Shown: positions 17,234 through 26,261 of the stretch, piece after piece
Position numbering within the stretch: the first letter of the stretch is position 1
Layout of the letters: the number at the start of each line of letters is the position of its first letter
Assembly: GCA_937931785.1 (NCBI GenBank)
Contig: CALHAX010000008.1
Location: 1-64,000 of the forward strand
Source of the DNA: an uncultured Hyphomicrobiaceae bacterium
GTDB taxonomy: Bacteria > Pseudomonadota > Alphaproteobacteria > Rhizobiales > CALHAX01
Direction: 5' to 3'
DNA: 64,000 bases
Translations under genes and position numbers: made by a program
Notes under the pieces: generated by a model
What the model was told of the DNA's origin: nothing
Databases searched by the model: none
The model's input: only the letters and a program-made list of their open reading frames with translations

Positions 17234-17865
17234 CAGATTGCAGAGCCTTGTCCGGCGGTGTCGTCAAGTGTAGCCGCCTCCGCCATGGCGAAGAACTGCC
17301 CCCCACTCCAGACACCGAAATGCGCGACGCCCTCAATCGATAACTCGGTGCCAAGATCGACGAGATCATAGTATAACGCGCGCGTCACGCGTGCCTCCAG
17401 ATCATTGCGAATAAGCACATAGGGTTTGAGGCCACCATGCGGGCCTTCCAACGCAAAACGCAGCACATGTTCCGCACCGGTCACAACCACGTCGTCCACG
17501 TTTGTGCGCCAGATCAAATCCTGCATGGTTCCGCTTCCGCGAATTTCCATTTCTACTGCCATGAATGGTGCGTCAACCACGCGAACGGGCACTTTTTCAA
17601 TCGGCGTCACGACGAAGTAGTGTCCGTCGTCTTCGCGGCGCAGGACACTGGCAAAGAGCTTCACCAGCGCGGTCCGCTCGATCGGGCTTCCTTCGTAAGT
17701 CCAGGCGCCATTGCGTTGAATAGCAAGGCCGATATCCGGGCGGGCAGGCGGGTCCCACAGGTGTATCGGTGGACGCGCCGTGTTGCCGTCATTCGCGAGC
17801 ATTTCTTCCAGCCGGGTCAGGGCCATCGCGGTGCATGCTGTCGATTGTTTGGCAGGGGCTGTCAT
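17233..17865 (-). CDS. DUF1285 family protein
   Basis: The 210-residue protein carries the DUF1285 pattern: PPIHLWDPPARPDIGLAIQR, GAWTYEGSPIERTALVKLFA, SVLRREDDGHYFVVTPIEKV and VDAPFMAVEM. The family adopts a small two-lobed fold and has no established activity. It is the first gene of a tight four-gene run (DUF1285, Nudix, DUF6111, CCA enzyme). The leader upstream contains a strong terminator-like hairpin at 17930-17972. Confidence 0.87.
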   Translation of the reverse strand: MTAPAKQSTACTAMALTRLEEMLANDGNTARPPIHLWDPPARPDIGLAIQRNGAWTYEGSPIERTALVKLFASVLRREDDGHYFVVTPIEKVPVRVVDAPFMAVEMEIRGSGTMQDLIWRTNVDDVVVTGAEHVLRFALEGPHGGLKPYVLIRNDLEARVTRALYYDLVDLGTELSIEGVAHFGVWSGGQFFAMAEAATLDDTAGQGSAI

Positions 17866-18321
17866 AGTGCAATTGGCGCACGTTGGCAGATGAGGTCAAT
17901 GGGGGTGTGCCAAAATGCAAGCAGTTAAAAAATGGCGGCCCCTCGGTCTTGGGGGAAAAGGAGCCGCCATTTAGGACCCCGCTGCCCGATGTTACAGGCA
18001 CTTGGAGCAAGCCCATCACAACGGTGATGCATCGCATTTGGTCTGCCGTTCGCTAGCATGACCAAAACCGAACTGCTGACCCGGGGGGAGGAGAGAATTG
18101 CCAGCCCGACACAACACTTGCGATCCGCAAGGGCTCTGTCATCGAATCAATCACAGACCCGTGGGTTCCACATCCCCCAAATGGGTTGCTTTTCAACAAT
18201 CAGCATAAATATTTACATAAAAGCGTCTGGCAGGATGGAAAGGCAATCAGGGACGTGGTTCCAGGAGACGCCTTGGAATTGCGTCTCTTGAACTCACACG
18301 CCCAGTTCGAGGAAGCTTGTC
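17866..18321. other. Gene-free stretch between the DUF1285 operon and the peroxiredoxin gene
   Basis: The 456 bases contain no gene I can support. They hold a strong hairpin with a T tract for leftward transcription (17930-17972) and a smaller hairpin (arms GAGACGC 18265-18271 and GCGTCTC 18281-18287). An AT-rich patch lies near 18190-18225. Either a long 3' end of the peroxiredoxin transcript or an unrecognised small RNA read leftward would fit. Confidence 0.5.
17924..17972 (-). terminator. Rho-independent terminator for leftward transcription
   Basis: The 10-base arms AAATGGCGGC (17930-17939) and GCCGCCATTT (17963-17972) are exact complements. The loop has an inner CCCC/GGGG pairing. Read leftward, the hairpin is followed by a run of T ending at 17927. 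It lies 64 bases upstream of the DUF1285 start, so it is either an attenuator for that operon or the end of a transcript begun farther right. Confidence 0.7.
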
Positions 18322-18981
18322 CTAGCCTTTGGGCTGATCTGTATAGCGCAGGTAGGGTTTCGGTTGATCAAAGCTACCGAAGCGCTCCTTGGCATCCGCG
18401 TCCGACACGGCTGCGGTTATGATCACCTTGTCGCCCGGCTGCCACTGTGCCGGTGTTGCAACCTGATGTTTTGCCGTAAGTTGCATGCTGTCGATGACCC
18501 GAAGAATTTCGTCAAAGTTTCGACCTGTTGTCATCGGATACGTCAGCGAAAGTTTGATTTTCTTGTCCGGACCGATCACGAAGACCGAGCGCACCGTTGC
18601 ATTGTCAGCTGGTGTGCGCCCCTCTGACGAGTCGCCTTCAGAAGCTGGCAGCATGTCGTAAAGTTTCGCCACCTTGAGTTCCGGGTCTGCAATCAGCGGA
18701 TAGTCCACGGCGTGACCGGTGACATCCTTGATGTCCTGTTTCCACGCGTGATGGCTCTCGACCGGATCGACAGATATGCCGATGATCTTGCAATTTCGCT
18801 TGTCGAACTCACCGGCAAGTCCTGCCATATAGCCGAGTTCCGTCGTGCAGACCGGAGTGAAATCCTTCGGGTGCGAGAACATGATGGCCCACCCGTCACC
18901 AATCCAGTCGTGAAACGCGATCTCACCGGCTGTTGTTTCAGCAGTAAAGTCGGGGGCGACATCGTTAATGCGTAGGGCCAT
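18322..18981 (-). CDS. 1-Cys (Prx6-type) peroxiredoxin
   Basis: The 219-residue protein reads MALRINDVAPDFTAETTAGE, WAIMFSHPKDFTPVCTTELG with the peroxidatic Cys45, then SVDPVESHHAWKQDI and the longer C-terminal dimerisation region, PYLRYTDQPKG at the end. It reduces hydrogen peroxide and organic hydroperoxides in the cytoplasm. An AAGGAG site eight bases before the ATG at 18981 fixes the start, although the frame extends upstream to 19119. It stands alone. Confidence 0.95.
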   Translation of the reverse strand: MALRINDVAPDFTAETTAGEIAFHDWIGDGWAIMFSHPKDFTPVCTTELGYMAGLAGEFDKRNCKIIGISVDPVESHHAWKQDIKDVTGHAVDYPLIADPELKVAKLYDMLPASEGDSSEGRTPADNATVRSVFVIGPDKKIKLSLTYPMTTGRNFDEILRVIDSMQLTAKHQVATPAQWQPGDKVIITAAVSDADAKERFGSFDQPKPYLRYTDQPKG

Positions 18982-19221
18982 ATCGTGCTCCTTGTGATGC
19001 TTTAGGGAAAGGCCATGCCAGTACCCGCATACCGGCAATGTGCGCCTGGAGGAGCCGGATTGCAAACCTGATATTCTGAACCAGAGGTAAGAGCCACCGC
19101 GACCATTGCACCCTGTCAAGTTAACTGTGTCGCATCGCTGCCAACACGATTGTGACCCAATTCCGTCTCAACCTGTTGCAGAGTGTTCCCACGGAGCCCC
19201 CAACAGGCGTATACAGACACA

Positions 19222-20220
19222 ATGACACAGCTAAATGAGGCCGATGTAAACATCGTCGGTGAGATCGAAGCAGCAGGCGAGCGCATGACGCGTGTGCGCG
19301 AAGCAGCAGCAACGGTCATTTTCGGACAGGACAAGGTGATTGAGCAGACGCTCATCACGCTTCTTGCGGGCGGCCACGCACTACTGATCGGTGTGCCGGG
19401 GGTTGCGAAAACCTTGCTGGTCGAAACATTGGGATCTGTTCTGGGGCTCGACAATCGTCGCATCCAGTTCACGCCGGATCTTATGCCGTCCGATATACTG
19501 GGCGCTGAGGTGCTGGAAGAGGGCGAAACCGGTCGACGGTCGTTTCGGTTCATCAAGGGCCCGATTTTCACACAGTTGCTCATGGCAGATGAGATCAACC
19601 GCGCCAGCCCGAAAACGCAGTCGGCACTGTTGCAGGCGATGCAGGAAAATCACGTCACGGTTGCGGGCGAACGACACGATGTGCCGCAACCGTTTCACGT
19701 TCTGGCTACGCAGAACCCGCTGGAGCAGGAAGGCACTTATCCACTGCCAGAAGCTCAACTTGACCGTTTCCTTCTGCAAGTGGACGTCAGTTATCCGGAT
19801 GAACTCGCAGAGCGTCGCATGCTGTTCGAGACAACGGGGACGGAAACGAAATCGCTTGGGACAATTTATTCGCAAGCAGATTTAGTAGCTGCACAGCGCC
19901 TTGTGAGACAGATTCCGGTCGGTGACCAGGTGGTTGATGCGATCTTGAAACTGGTGCGTTCGGCCCGTCCTGGCGAAGGTGCGGATGAAAATGTCGGGAA
20001 ATATATCGCATGGGGCCCTGGTCCGCGCGCGAGCCAGGCGCTCATGATGGCGACGCGTGCCAAGGCCATGATGGAAGGGCGTTTGTCTCCCTCCGTTGAT
20101 GATGTGATTGCACTCGCCGGTCCAGCCTTGAAGCATCGCATGGCACTGTCGTTCGCAGCACGCGCCGAAGGCATCACCATTGACGATGTGATTGGTAAGC
20201 TCACGGCGCAGATTGATTGA
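19222..20220 (+). CDS. MoxR-family AAA+ ATPase
   Basis: The 332-residue protein has Walker A IGVPGVAKTLLVETL, Walker B LLMADEINRASPKTQSALLQ, the VTVAGERHDVPQPFHVLATQ loop, NPLEQEGTYPLPEAQLDRFL and the C-terminal lid. MoxR ATPases act as chaperone-like motors that assemble or activate metal-enzyme and envelope complexes, usually with VWA-domain partners. Here the partners are the next three genes. I chose the ATG at 19222; a GTG upstream would add 13 residues outside the family alignment. Confidence 0.95.
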   Translation: MTQLNEADVNIVGEIEAAGERMTRVREAAATVIFGQDKVIEQTLITLLAGGHALLIGVPGVAKTLLVETLGSVLGLDNRRIQFTPDLMPSDILGAEVLEEGETGRRSFRFIKGPIFTQLLMADEINRASPKTQSALLQAMQENHVTVAGERHDVPQPFHVLATQNPLEQEGTYPLPEAQLDRFLLQVDVSYPDELAERRMLFETTGTETKSLGTIYSQADLVAAQRLVRQIPVGDQVVDAILKLVRSARPGEGADENVGKYIAWGPGPRASQALMMATRAKAMMEGRLSPSVDDVIALAGPALKHRMALSFAARAEGITIDDVIGKLTAQID

Positions 20221-20228
20221 CAATTGAG

Positions 20229-20248
20229 CCTCCTCTTTATGGAGGAGG
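20229..20248 (+). promoter_or_regulatory. Hairpin that could mask the DUF58 gene's Shine-Dalgarno
   Basis: Arms CCTCCTC (20229-20235) and GAGGAGG (20242-20248) are exact complements with a six-base loop. The second arm is itself an SD-like sequence (20241-20250) for the DUF58 gene. Folding in the mRNA would hide it. A second GAGG at 20253-20256 remains exposed five bases before the TTG. Confidence 0.45.
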
Positions 20249-20261
20249 AGTTGAGGTAAGC

Positions 20262-21260
20262 TTGTCTGAGCCAGTACAGCATCCGACAACGGCCGAAGCG
20301 GCATTGCCGCTGGAGCTGGCGGCGCACGCCTTGACTGACGCGTTGCCGGAGTTGCTGGTGGAGTCCTCGCGAGTGGCGCAGACCGTCATTCACGGCATCC
20401 ATGGGCGGCGCAAATCCGGTCCCGGTGAAACCTTCTGGCAGTTCCGGCAGTTCACGGATGGCGACACCCGAACGCAGATCGATTGGCGTCGCTCCGGCGC
20501 GTCCGATCACCTTTTTATCCGCGAGCGGGAATGGGAAGCCGCGCACTCGGTCTGGTTCTGGCCGGACGTGTCGCCGTCCATGTTGTTTCGCAGTTCATTG
20601 TCACCCATTCTGAAACGTGATCGAGCATTGGTTTTGATGTTCGCACTTGGCGAGCTTCTGGCGCGTGGCGGTGAGCGGGTCGGGATTTTGGGAGCGATGC
20701 CACCGCGTATCGGACGCAACATGATCGAACGCATGGCGCTCGCGGTCGCAAATTGGGACAAGAATGGGGAGGCTCCGAGCTTGCCTCCGGCTGATGGTCC
20801 GGGCCGTCACAACGAGCTCATTCTGATTGGGGATTTTCTGGAACCGCTCGACCTACTCGGCCCGCGTCTTGAAGCGCTGGGTGCACGTGGCGTGAACGGT
20901 CATATCGTCCAGATCGTCGATCCGGCTGAAGAAACCTTGCCCTATGCCGGGCGTGTCGAGTTTGAACCGCTCGAAGCGGGAGCACGAGTCATCGCCGATC
21001 GGGTCGAGGGGCTTCGAGACGCGTACGCGGAAAAGTTCTCTGCGCATCGTGCCGCGGTGCGTGACCTGGTCCAGCGCTTCGGATGGTCGTTTCTCGTCCA
21101 CCATACGGACCGTCCGGCAGAAGAGGCGCTGATCTCCCTGTTCGCGCGTCTTTCAGGCGCCGACGCAGACTACCGTCAGACAAGTGCGAGTGACGATGCT
21201 GCCATATCCGCACAGGACGCCAACCGTACACAGCCTCCTCGCATGGAGGTGGTGAAATGA
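20262..21260 (+). CDS. DUF58 family protein of the MoxR cluster
   Basis: The 332-residue protein has the DUF58 core QTVIHGIHGRRKSGPGETFW followed by QFRQFTDGDTRTQIDWRRSG, and a VWA-like C-terminal part with LILIGDFLEP. DUF58 proteins regularly follow moxR and are thought to be clients or cofactors of the ATPase. I chose the TTG at 20262 because GAGG lies five bases before it and it begins close to the conserved region. A TTG at 20217 would overlap the moxR stop. It is coupled to the next gene by ATGA. Confidence 0.88.
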   Translation: MSEPVQHPTTAEAALPLELAAHALTDALPELLVESSRVAQTVIHGIHGRRKSGPGETFWQFRQFTDGDTRTQIDWRRSGASDHLFIREREWEAAHSVWFWPDVSPSMLFRSSLSPILKRDRALVLMFALGELLARGGERVGILGAMPPRIGRNMIERMALAVANWDKNGEAPSLPPADGPGRHNELILIGDFLEPLDLLGPRLEALGARGVNGHIVQIVDPAEETLPYAGRVEFEPLEAGARVIADRVEGLRDAYAEKFSAHRAAVRDLVQRFGWSFLVHHTDRPAEEALISLFARLSGADADYRQTSASDDAAISAQDANRTQPPRMEVVK

Positions 21261-24118
21261 TCGGTGGTCTTGCCTTTGCAAGCCCCTGGTTGCTTGCCGG
21301 TTTGGTGGCGCTTCCTGTGATCTGGTGGTTGCTGCGCACGACGCCACCAAGCCCGAACCGTGTGGCATTCCCGCCAACCCGCATTCTCGAAGACCTCATC
21401 AACCGTGAAAAAACGCCGGCGCGCAGTCCGTGGTGGTTGACGCTAATGCGCATCGCTGCTGCTGCAGCGATCATCTTCGCGCTCGCCGAACCGGTCCTCA
21501 ATCCGACACAACTGGCCGCCGTCAACAATGCACGTCTTGTTCTGGTCGTGGACAATGGCTGGGCTGCTGCCTCACGATGGGATGCACGTCAGGCAACGCT
21601 TGAGCGTGCATTGGCAGGAGCCGAAAGTGCCAGCCAACCTGTGTTGGTTGTGGCTACCGCCGACACAATGGCCCGCGATCGTCTACGTTTCGTGGATGCG
21701 GGGGCCGCGCGTGACCGGGTGGCTGGACTTGAACCGCAGCCGTTTGCATCGGATCGTGGCGCAGCACTGGCGCAACTTAAGGCAGCGATGGCGTCGTCAG
21801 GTACTGCAGCAACGCAATTTGTCTGGCTTGCTGATGGCTACGATTATGGTGGCGCAGCAGAGTTTGCAGCTGGATTGAACGTGCTTGCAGGTGCGACAGG
21901 CGCCGTAACGCTTGTGGCACCGAGTGGTGATACGACAGCTCTGGCCCTGCGCCGTAAATCCGGTGACGCCCGCGCGTTGCAGGCCGAAATTCTCTCCGTC
22001 TCCGCTGCGAGTCCTCGCGCCGGACAGGTATCCGCCCTGAGCCAGAAAGGTCAGCAGATTGCAACGGCAGATTTCACGTTGCCCGCGGGGACTGCAAATA
22101 CCGAAGTCACGTTCCGTCTACCACTCGAAATTCGCAACCAGATCGCGCGACTGGAAATCCAGTCAGAGGCGTCCGCAGGAGCTGTCCATCTTCTGGATTC
22201 GCGCGCCCGCTGGAACAGAGTTGGTCTGATCGCGGGGGCAAATCGCGAAAAGGATCAACCGCTCTTGTCTCCGCTTTACTATCTCGTGCGCGCACTGAAA
22301 CCGTTCACGGACGTGGTGGAAAGTCCGGAGCAGAGCACAGCGTTGGCGCTTGACGATCTCCTCAAGCGCCGCGCGTCAACCATCATGTTGGCGAACATTG
22401 GCACCGTAGCCGGGCAATCGGAAACGAAGCTGACAGAGTGGGTGAAGAAGGGCGGTGTTCTTGTTCGCTTTGCCGGTCCCCGACTGGAGCAGGGCGATGA
22501 TGGATTACTGCCATCGCCGCTGCGTTTTGGTGGTCGGACATTGGGCGGCGCGCTCTCCTGGAGCGAGCCACAAAAGCTGGCAGCTATGGACGAAAAAGGC
22601 CTGTTCTCAGGTCTTTCGGCTCGCGATGAAGTTGCGGTACGGCGTCAGGTGTTGGCTGATCCGGCTCAGCTCAGACCGGACACAAAGGTTTGGGCGCGTT
22701 TGGCTGACGGGACACCGCTTGTGACCGCACGCGCGCTGGATCAAGGGTGGCTCGTCTTGTTCCACATCACGGCAAATTCCGACTGGTCAAACCTTCCGTT
22801 ATCGGGTCTCTTCGTGGACATGCTTCGACGCATTCTGACATTGGGAACGGGCACGACATCCGGCAGCACGCCTGCTTCCGCATCGACAGATGGCAAAGTC
22901 CCGGCTGCCAAAGGAGTTGGCAACCAGACGATCCTTGCGCCGCGCCGTCTTCTGGATGGTCGTGGCTTGCTGGGTCCGCCACCGCCGTCCGCGAAACCGC
23001 TCGCACTCGCAGCGCTGGAAACAACAACACCCGGACCAACGCATCCGCCAGGCTATTATGGCGGTGCCGAAAGTGCGCGTGCACTGAACGCCATATCCGC
23101 GAAGACAGTGCTTACGCCGCTTCCCGAACTGTCCGGTGTAACGCGCAGCGCCTATCAGGGCGGAACAGCCACACCATTGAAACCATGGCTGTTCCTCGCC
23201 GGGCTCGCACTGTTATTGCTTGATGGTCTTGCCGTTCTCTGGCTTTCCGGGCTCCGTCCCCGAGGGAGACGAGCAGTCGTGGCGAGCGGAATTATTCTTT
23301 CGCTATGGGCAGGCACAGCCGGTTTTTCAACGTCATCTCACGCCCAGAACGTTGACACGGCATCCGCGCTGGAAGCCACTTTAAAAACGCGTTTCGCCTA
23401 CGTGATTACCGGCAATAGCGCAATCGATGAAACCAGTCGCTCCGGTCTCTCGGGCTTGACGTTGGTTCTGTCCCGCCGCACAGCCGTTGAAGCTGGCGCA
23501 CCGGTTGGTGTCGATATCGCCAAGGATGAACTTGCGTTTTTTCCGATCCTGTACTGGCCTGTCATGCCGGATGCGACCACCTTGTCCGACGCGATGCTCT
23601 CCAAGATCGACGCCTACATGAAGACGGGCGGCATGATCGTGTTTGATACCAAAGACTACGGCAACGGACTGTCCGGTGGATTGGAGGGGATGTTCGCTCA
23701 AGGTGGTGAAACGCCTCTGCAGCGTATGCTCGGTCGCCTCGATCTGCCACGCCTCGAGCCGGTGCCGCAAGGTCATGTCATGACCAAGTCATTTTATCTC
23801 CTCAATGAATTTCCCGGGCGTTGGGCCGGGGGAGAAACATGGGTGGAGGCAGGGTCTGCGATCTCTGGCGACAGCGGCGCGCGCGTTGCCCAGCAAACCG
23901 ATGGTGTGTCATCGTTGATCGTCACGTCGAACGATCTTGCCTCAGCCTGGGCCATGGATGAGAGCGGCAGCCCATCGTTCGCCGTTGTGCCGGGGGGCGA
24001 ATTGCAGCGCGAGATGTCGTACCGCACAGGCGTAAATATCGTCATGTATGCGCTGACAGGGAACTACAAGGCGGACCAGGTGCACGTGCCGGATCTCCTG
24101 AAAAGGCTTGGTCAATGA
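21257..24118 (+). CDS. BatA-like membrane protein with C-terminal DUF4159 domain
   Basis: This 953-residue protein starts with the BatA-type N-terminus (LAFASPWLLAGLVALPVIWW, then TRILEDLINREKTPARSPWW and a second helix IAAAAAIIFALAEPVLNP). A VWA-like region follows in which the expected metal-site Asp-x-Ser-x-Ser reads LVLVVDNGWAAAS. A helix (about 640-660) and a second signal-like segment then lead into a C-terminal DUF4159 domain (FPILYWPVMPDATTLSD, KIDAYMKTGGMIVFDTKDYG). It overlaps both neighbours by ATGA, so the four-gene run is translationally coupled. The metal-binding VWA function seems lost. Confidence 0.88.
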   Translation: MIGGLAFASPWLLAGLVALPVIWWLLRTTPPSPNRVAFPPTRILEDLINREKTPARSPWWLTLMRIAAAAAIIFALAEPVLNPTQLAAVNNARLVLVVDNGWAAASRWDARQATLERALAGAESASQPVLVVATADTMARDRLRFVDAGAARDRVAGLEPQPFASDRGAALAQLKAAMASSGTAATQFVWLADGYDYGGAAEFAAGLNVLAGATGAVTLVAPSGDTTALALRRKSGDARALQAEILSVSAASPRAGQVSALSQKGQQIATADFTLPAGTANTEVTFRLPLEIRNQIARLEIQSEASAGAVHLLDSRARWNRVGLIAGANREKDQPLLSPLYYLVRALKPFTDVVESPEQSTALALDDLLKRRASTIMLANIGTVAGQSETKLTEWVKKGGVLVRFAGPRLEQGDDGLLPSPLRFGGRTLGGALSWSEPQKLAAMDEKGLFSGLSARDEVAVRRQVLADPAQLRPDTKVWARLADGTPLVTARALDQGWLVLFHITANSDWSNLPLSGLFVDMLRRILTLGTGTTSGSTPASASTDGKVPAAKGVGNQTILAPRRLLDGRGLLGPPPPSAKPLALAALETTTPGPTHPPGYYGGAESARALNAISAKTVLTPLPELSGVTRSAYQGGTATPLKPWLFLAGLALLLLDGLAVLWLSGLRPRGRRAVVASGIILSLWAGTAGFSTSSHAQNVDTASALEATLKTRFAYVITGNSAIDETSRSGLSGLTLVLSRRTAVEAGAPVGVDIAKDELAFFPILYWPVMPDATTLSDAMLSKIDAYMKTGGMIVFDTKDYGNGLSGGLEGMFAQGGETPLQRMLGRLDLPRLEPVPQGHVMTKSFYLLNEFPGRWAGGETWVEAGSAISGDSGARVAQQTDGVSSLIVTSNDLASAWAMDESGSPSFAVVPGGELQREMSYRTGVNIVMYALTGNYKADQVHVPDLLKRLGQ

Positions 24119-26235
24119 ACTGGTCCGTTATTTTCAATCCCTATGTGCCGTGGTCGGTTTTGATAGGGCTTGCGATTGTGGCGTTTGTTATCGTTGCGCT
24201 TTTTGTATGGCAAAAGCGCAAGGGCACATTCTTGCGACTCCTTGGGCTTGCAGCTTTGATTGGCGCACTCGTCAATCCGACCCTCAAGCAGGAAGAGCGC
24301 GAGTTTCTCTCGAACATCGCCGTGGTCGTGATGGACAAGAGCGCAAGCCAGACCATTGCCGAGCGCAAGGCGCAAACAGCGGAGGCGCGCAAACGTCTCG
24401 AAGAACGCCTTGGCAAGATCAAGAATCTGGAAGTGCGTTTCGTCGATGCAGGCCGCACGCAAGACGACGGAAAGTTCGGCACAAAACTTTTTGATGATCT
24501 TGAAAAGGCGCTCAGTGATATTCCCTCAGACCGTCTGGCCGGCATTGTCATGGTCACCGACGGACAAGTGCATGACGTACCGTCAAAGGTATCGGCGTTC
24601 GGCAAGGACGTGCCGGTGCATGCCCTCCTGACCGGAAAACCTGGCGAATTTGACCGTCGTATCAACGTGGTCCGTGCACCGCGCTACGGCATTGTCGGAA
24701 GTCAGGCGGAAGTGCGTTTGAAGGTTGAGGTTCAGGGGCGTGGCGGTGCGGCGGCCTCAAGTGGCCAGAAGCCTGCGAAATTGCGTATCAGACGCGAAGG
24801 AAAACCGGATGAACGGATCACGGTCAGGCCGGGCGAAGAGATTGTCGTGGATTTCGACTTTCCGCACGCCGGTACGAACATCATCGAACTTGATCTGGAA
24901 CCGGTGCCGGGTGAACTGACCACGGCCAACAACCGCACGATAATTTCGGCGCAAGGTGTGCGAGAAAACCTCCGCGTTCTTCTGGTTTCAGGAGAACCGC
25001 ATGCGGGGGAACGCACGTGGCGCAATCTTTTAAAATCTGATGCCGCCGTCGATCTTGTTCATTTCACGATTCTGCGTCCACCGGAAAAGCAGGACGGTAC
25101 GCCAATCAATCAGTTGTCGCTGATTGCATTCCCGACCCGCGAACTGTTTTCGGAAAAACTCCATGATTTCGATCTGGTGATTTTCGATCGCTACCAGCGC
25201 CGGGGCGTGCTGCCGTTGCTGTATCTGCGGAACATCACCCGTTACGTGGAAGATCATGGTGGGGCTGTGCTTGTAGCTGCTGGACCGGATTATGCCGAGC
25301 CGCTCAGTCTCTATCTTACACCTCTGGCCGACGTACTGCCTGCCGCACCAACCGGACGGGTGATCGAAAAACCCTTCAAGCCAAAAATCACAGCAACCGG
25401 ACATCGCCATCCGGTCACACGTGGATTGCCAGGTGCCGCGCCTCAGGGCTCGGACAAGTCGGCGTCATGGGGCCGTTGGTTCCGTTTGGTCGAAACGGAA
25501 GAACCGCGCGGACAAGTTGTCATGGAGGGAGCTGAGAAGGATCCACTCCTTATTCTCGACCGTCGCGGCAAAGGTCGCGTCGCGCTTCTTCTTTCGGATC
25601 ATGCCTGGTTGTGGGCACGAGGGCTTGAGGGTGGTGGTCCGCACACCTCCCTTCTGCGCAGGTTAGGTCATTGGCTGATGAAGGAACCAGACCTCGAAGA
25701 AGAATTCCTGTCCGCAGTGCGCAAGGGCAAGGCGTTGACCATTGAACGTCGGTCTATGAAAGATGTCGTTGGCGACGTCACAATAACCGGACCAGATGGC
25801 GTTACCCGCAACGTGAAGCTTGAAAAGGTCGAGGCAGGATTGTGGCGCGGATCGTATGACGCGGAAACACCGGGTCTTTATAAACTTACATCAGACGAGT
25901 TGACGGCAGTCGCGCGCGCAGGAGATCCGAATTCCCGTGAAATGTCGGAAGTCACAGCGACCGATGAAAAACTGAAACCTGTTCTTGAGGCAAGTGGAGG
26001 GGGAACATTCTGGTTGCGTGATACAGGCATCATCTCGACACAGTCCATCGCGGTCCCGCGTGTGAGTATGCTGCGGTCAGCCAAGGTCATGAGCGGTTCT
26101 GGCTGGATGGGCCTGCGCGATCGGCGCGCCTTCCTGACGCGGGGTGTGAAGCTTTACCCGTTGTTCACCGGGTTTCTAGCACTCGCGGCATTGTTGCTGC
26201 TGATATCAGCAATGTGGTGGCGCGAAGGGCGGTAG
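24115..26235 (+). CDS. Large membrane protein with a VWA/glutamine-amidotransferase-like fold, MoxR cluster
   Basis: The 706-residue protein has two N-terminal helices (about 13-32 and 39-55). A VWA-like segment with VVVMDKSASQTIAERKAQTA follows, where DKSAS fits the MIDAS pattern, with later VMVTDGQVHDVP. A large extracytoplasmic part follows with NLRVLLVSGEPHAGERTWRN and DLVIFDRYQRRGVLPLLYL, resembling a glutamine-amidotransferase-like fold. One C-terminal helix (about 681-700) precedes a short basic tail. It completes the moxR/DUF58/DUF4159 cluster. This is the member with an intact MIDAS-like motif. Exact function unknown. Confidence 0.82.
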   Translation: MNWSVIFNPYVPWSVLIGLAIVAFVIVALFVWQKRKGTFLRLLGLAALIGALVNPTLKQEEREFLSNIAVVVMDKSASQTIAERKAQTAEARKRLEERLGKIKNLEVRFVDAGRTQDDGKFGTKLFDDLEKALSDIPSDRLAGIVMVTDGQVHDVPSKVSAFGKDVPVHALLTGKPGEFDRRINVVRAPRYGIVGSQAEVRLKVEVQGRGGAAASSGQKPAKLRIRREGKPDERITVRPGEEIVVDFDFPHAGTNIIELDLEPVPGELTTANNRTIISAQGVRENLRVLLVSGEPHAGERTWRNLLKSDAAVDLVHFTILRPPEKQDGTPINQLSLIAFPTRELFSEKLHDFDLVIFDRYQRRGVLPLLYLRNITRYVEDHGGAVLVAAGPDYAEPLSLYLTPLADVLPAAPTGRVIEKPFKPKITATGHRHPVTRGLPGAAPQGSDKSASWGRWFRLVETEEPRGQVVMEGAEKDPLLILDRRGKGRVALLLSDHAWLWARGLEGGGPHTSLLRRLGHWLMKEPDLEEEFLSAVRKGKALTIERRSMKDVVGDVTITGPDGVTRNVKLEKVEAGLWRGSYDAETPGLYKLTSDELTAVARAGDPNSREMSEVTATDEKLKPVLEASGGGTFWLRDTGIISTQSIAVPRVSMLRSAKVMSGSGWMGLRDRRAFLTRGVKLYPLFTGFLALAALLLLISAMWWREGR

Positions 26236-26261
26236 TTTGCCTTCGCGCCTTGACGTGCAGG

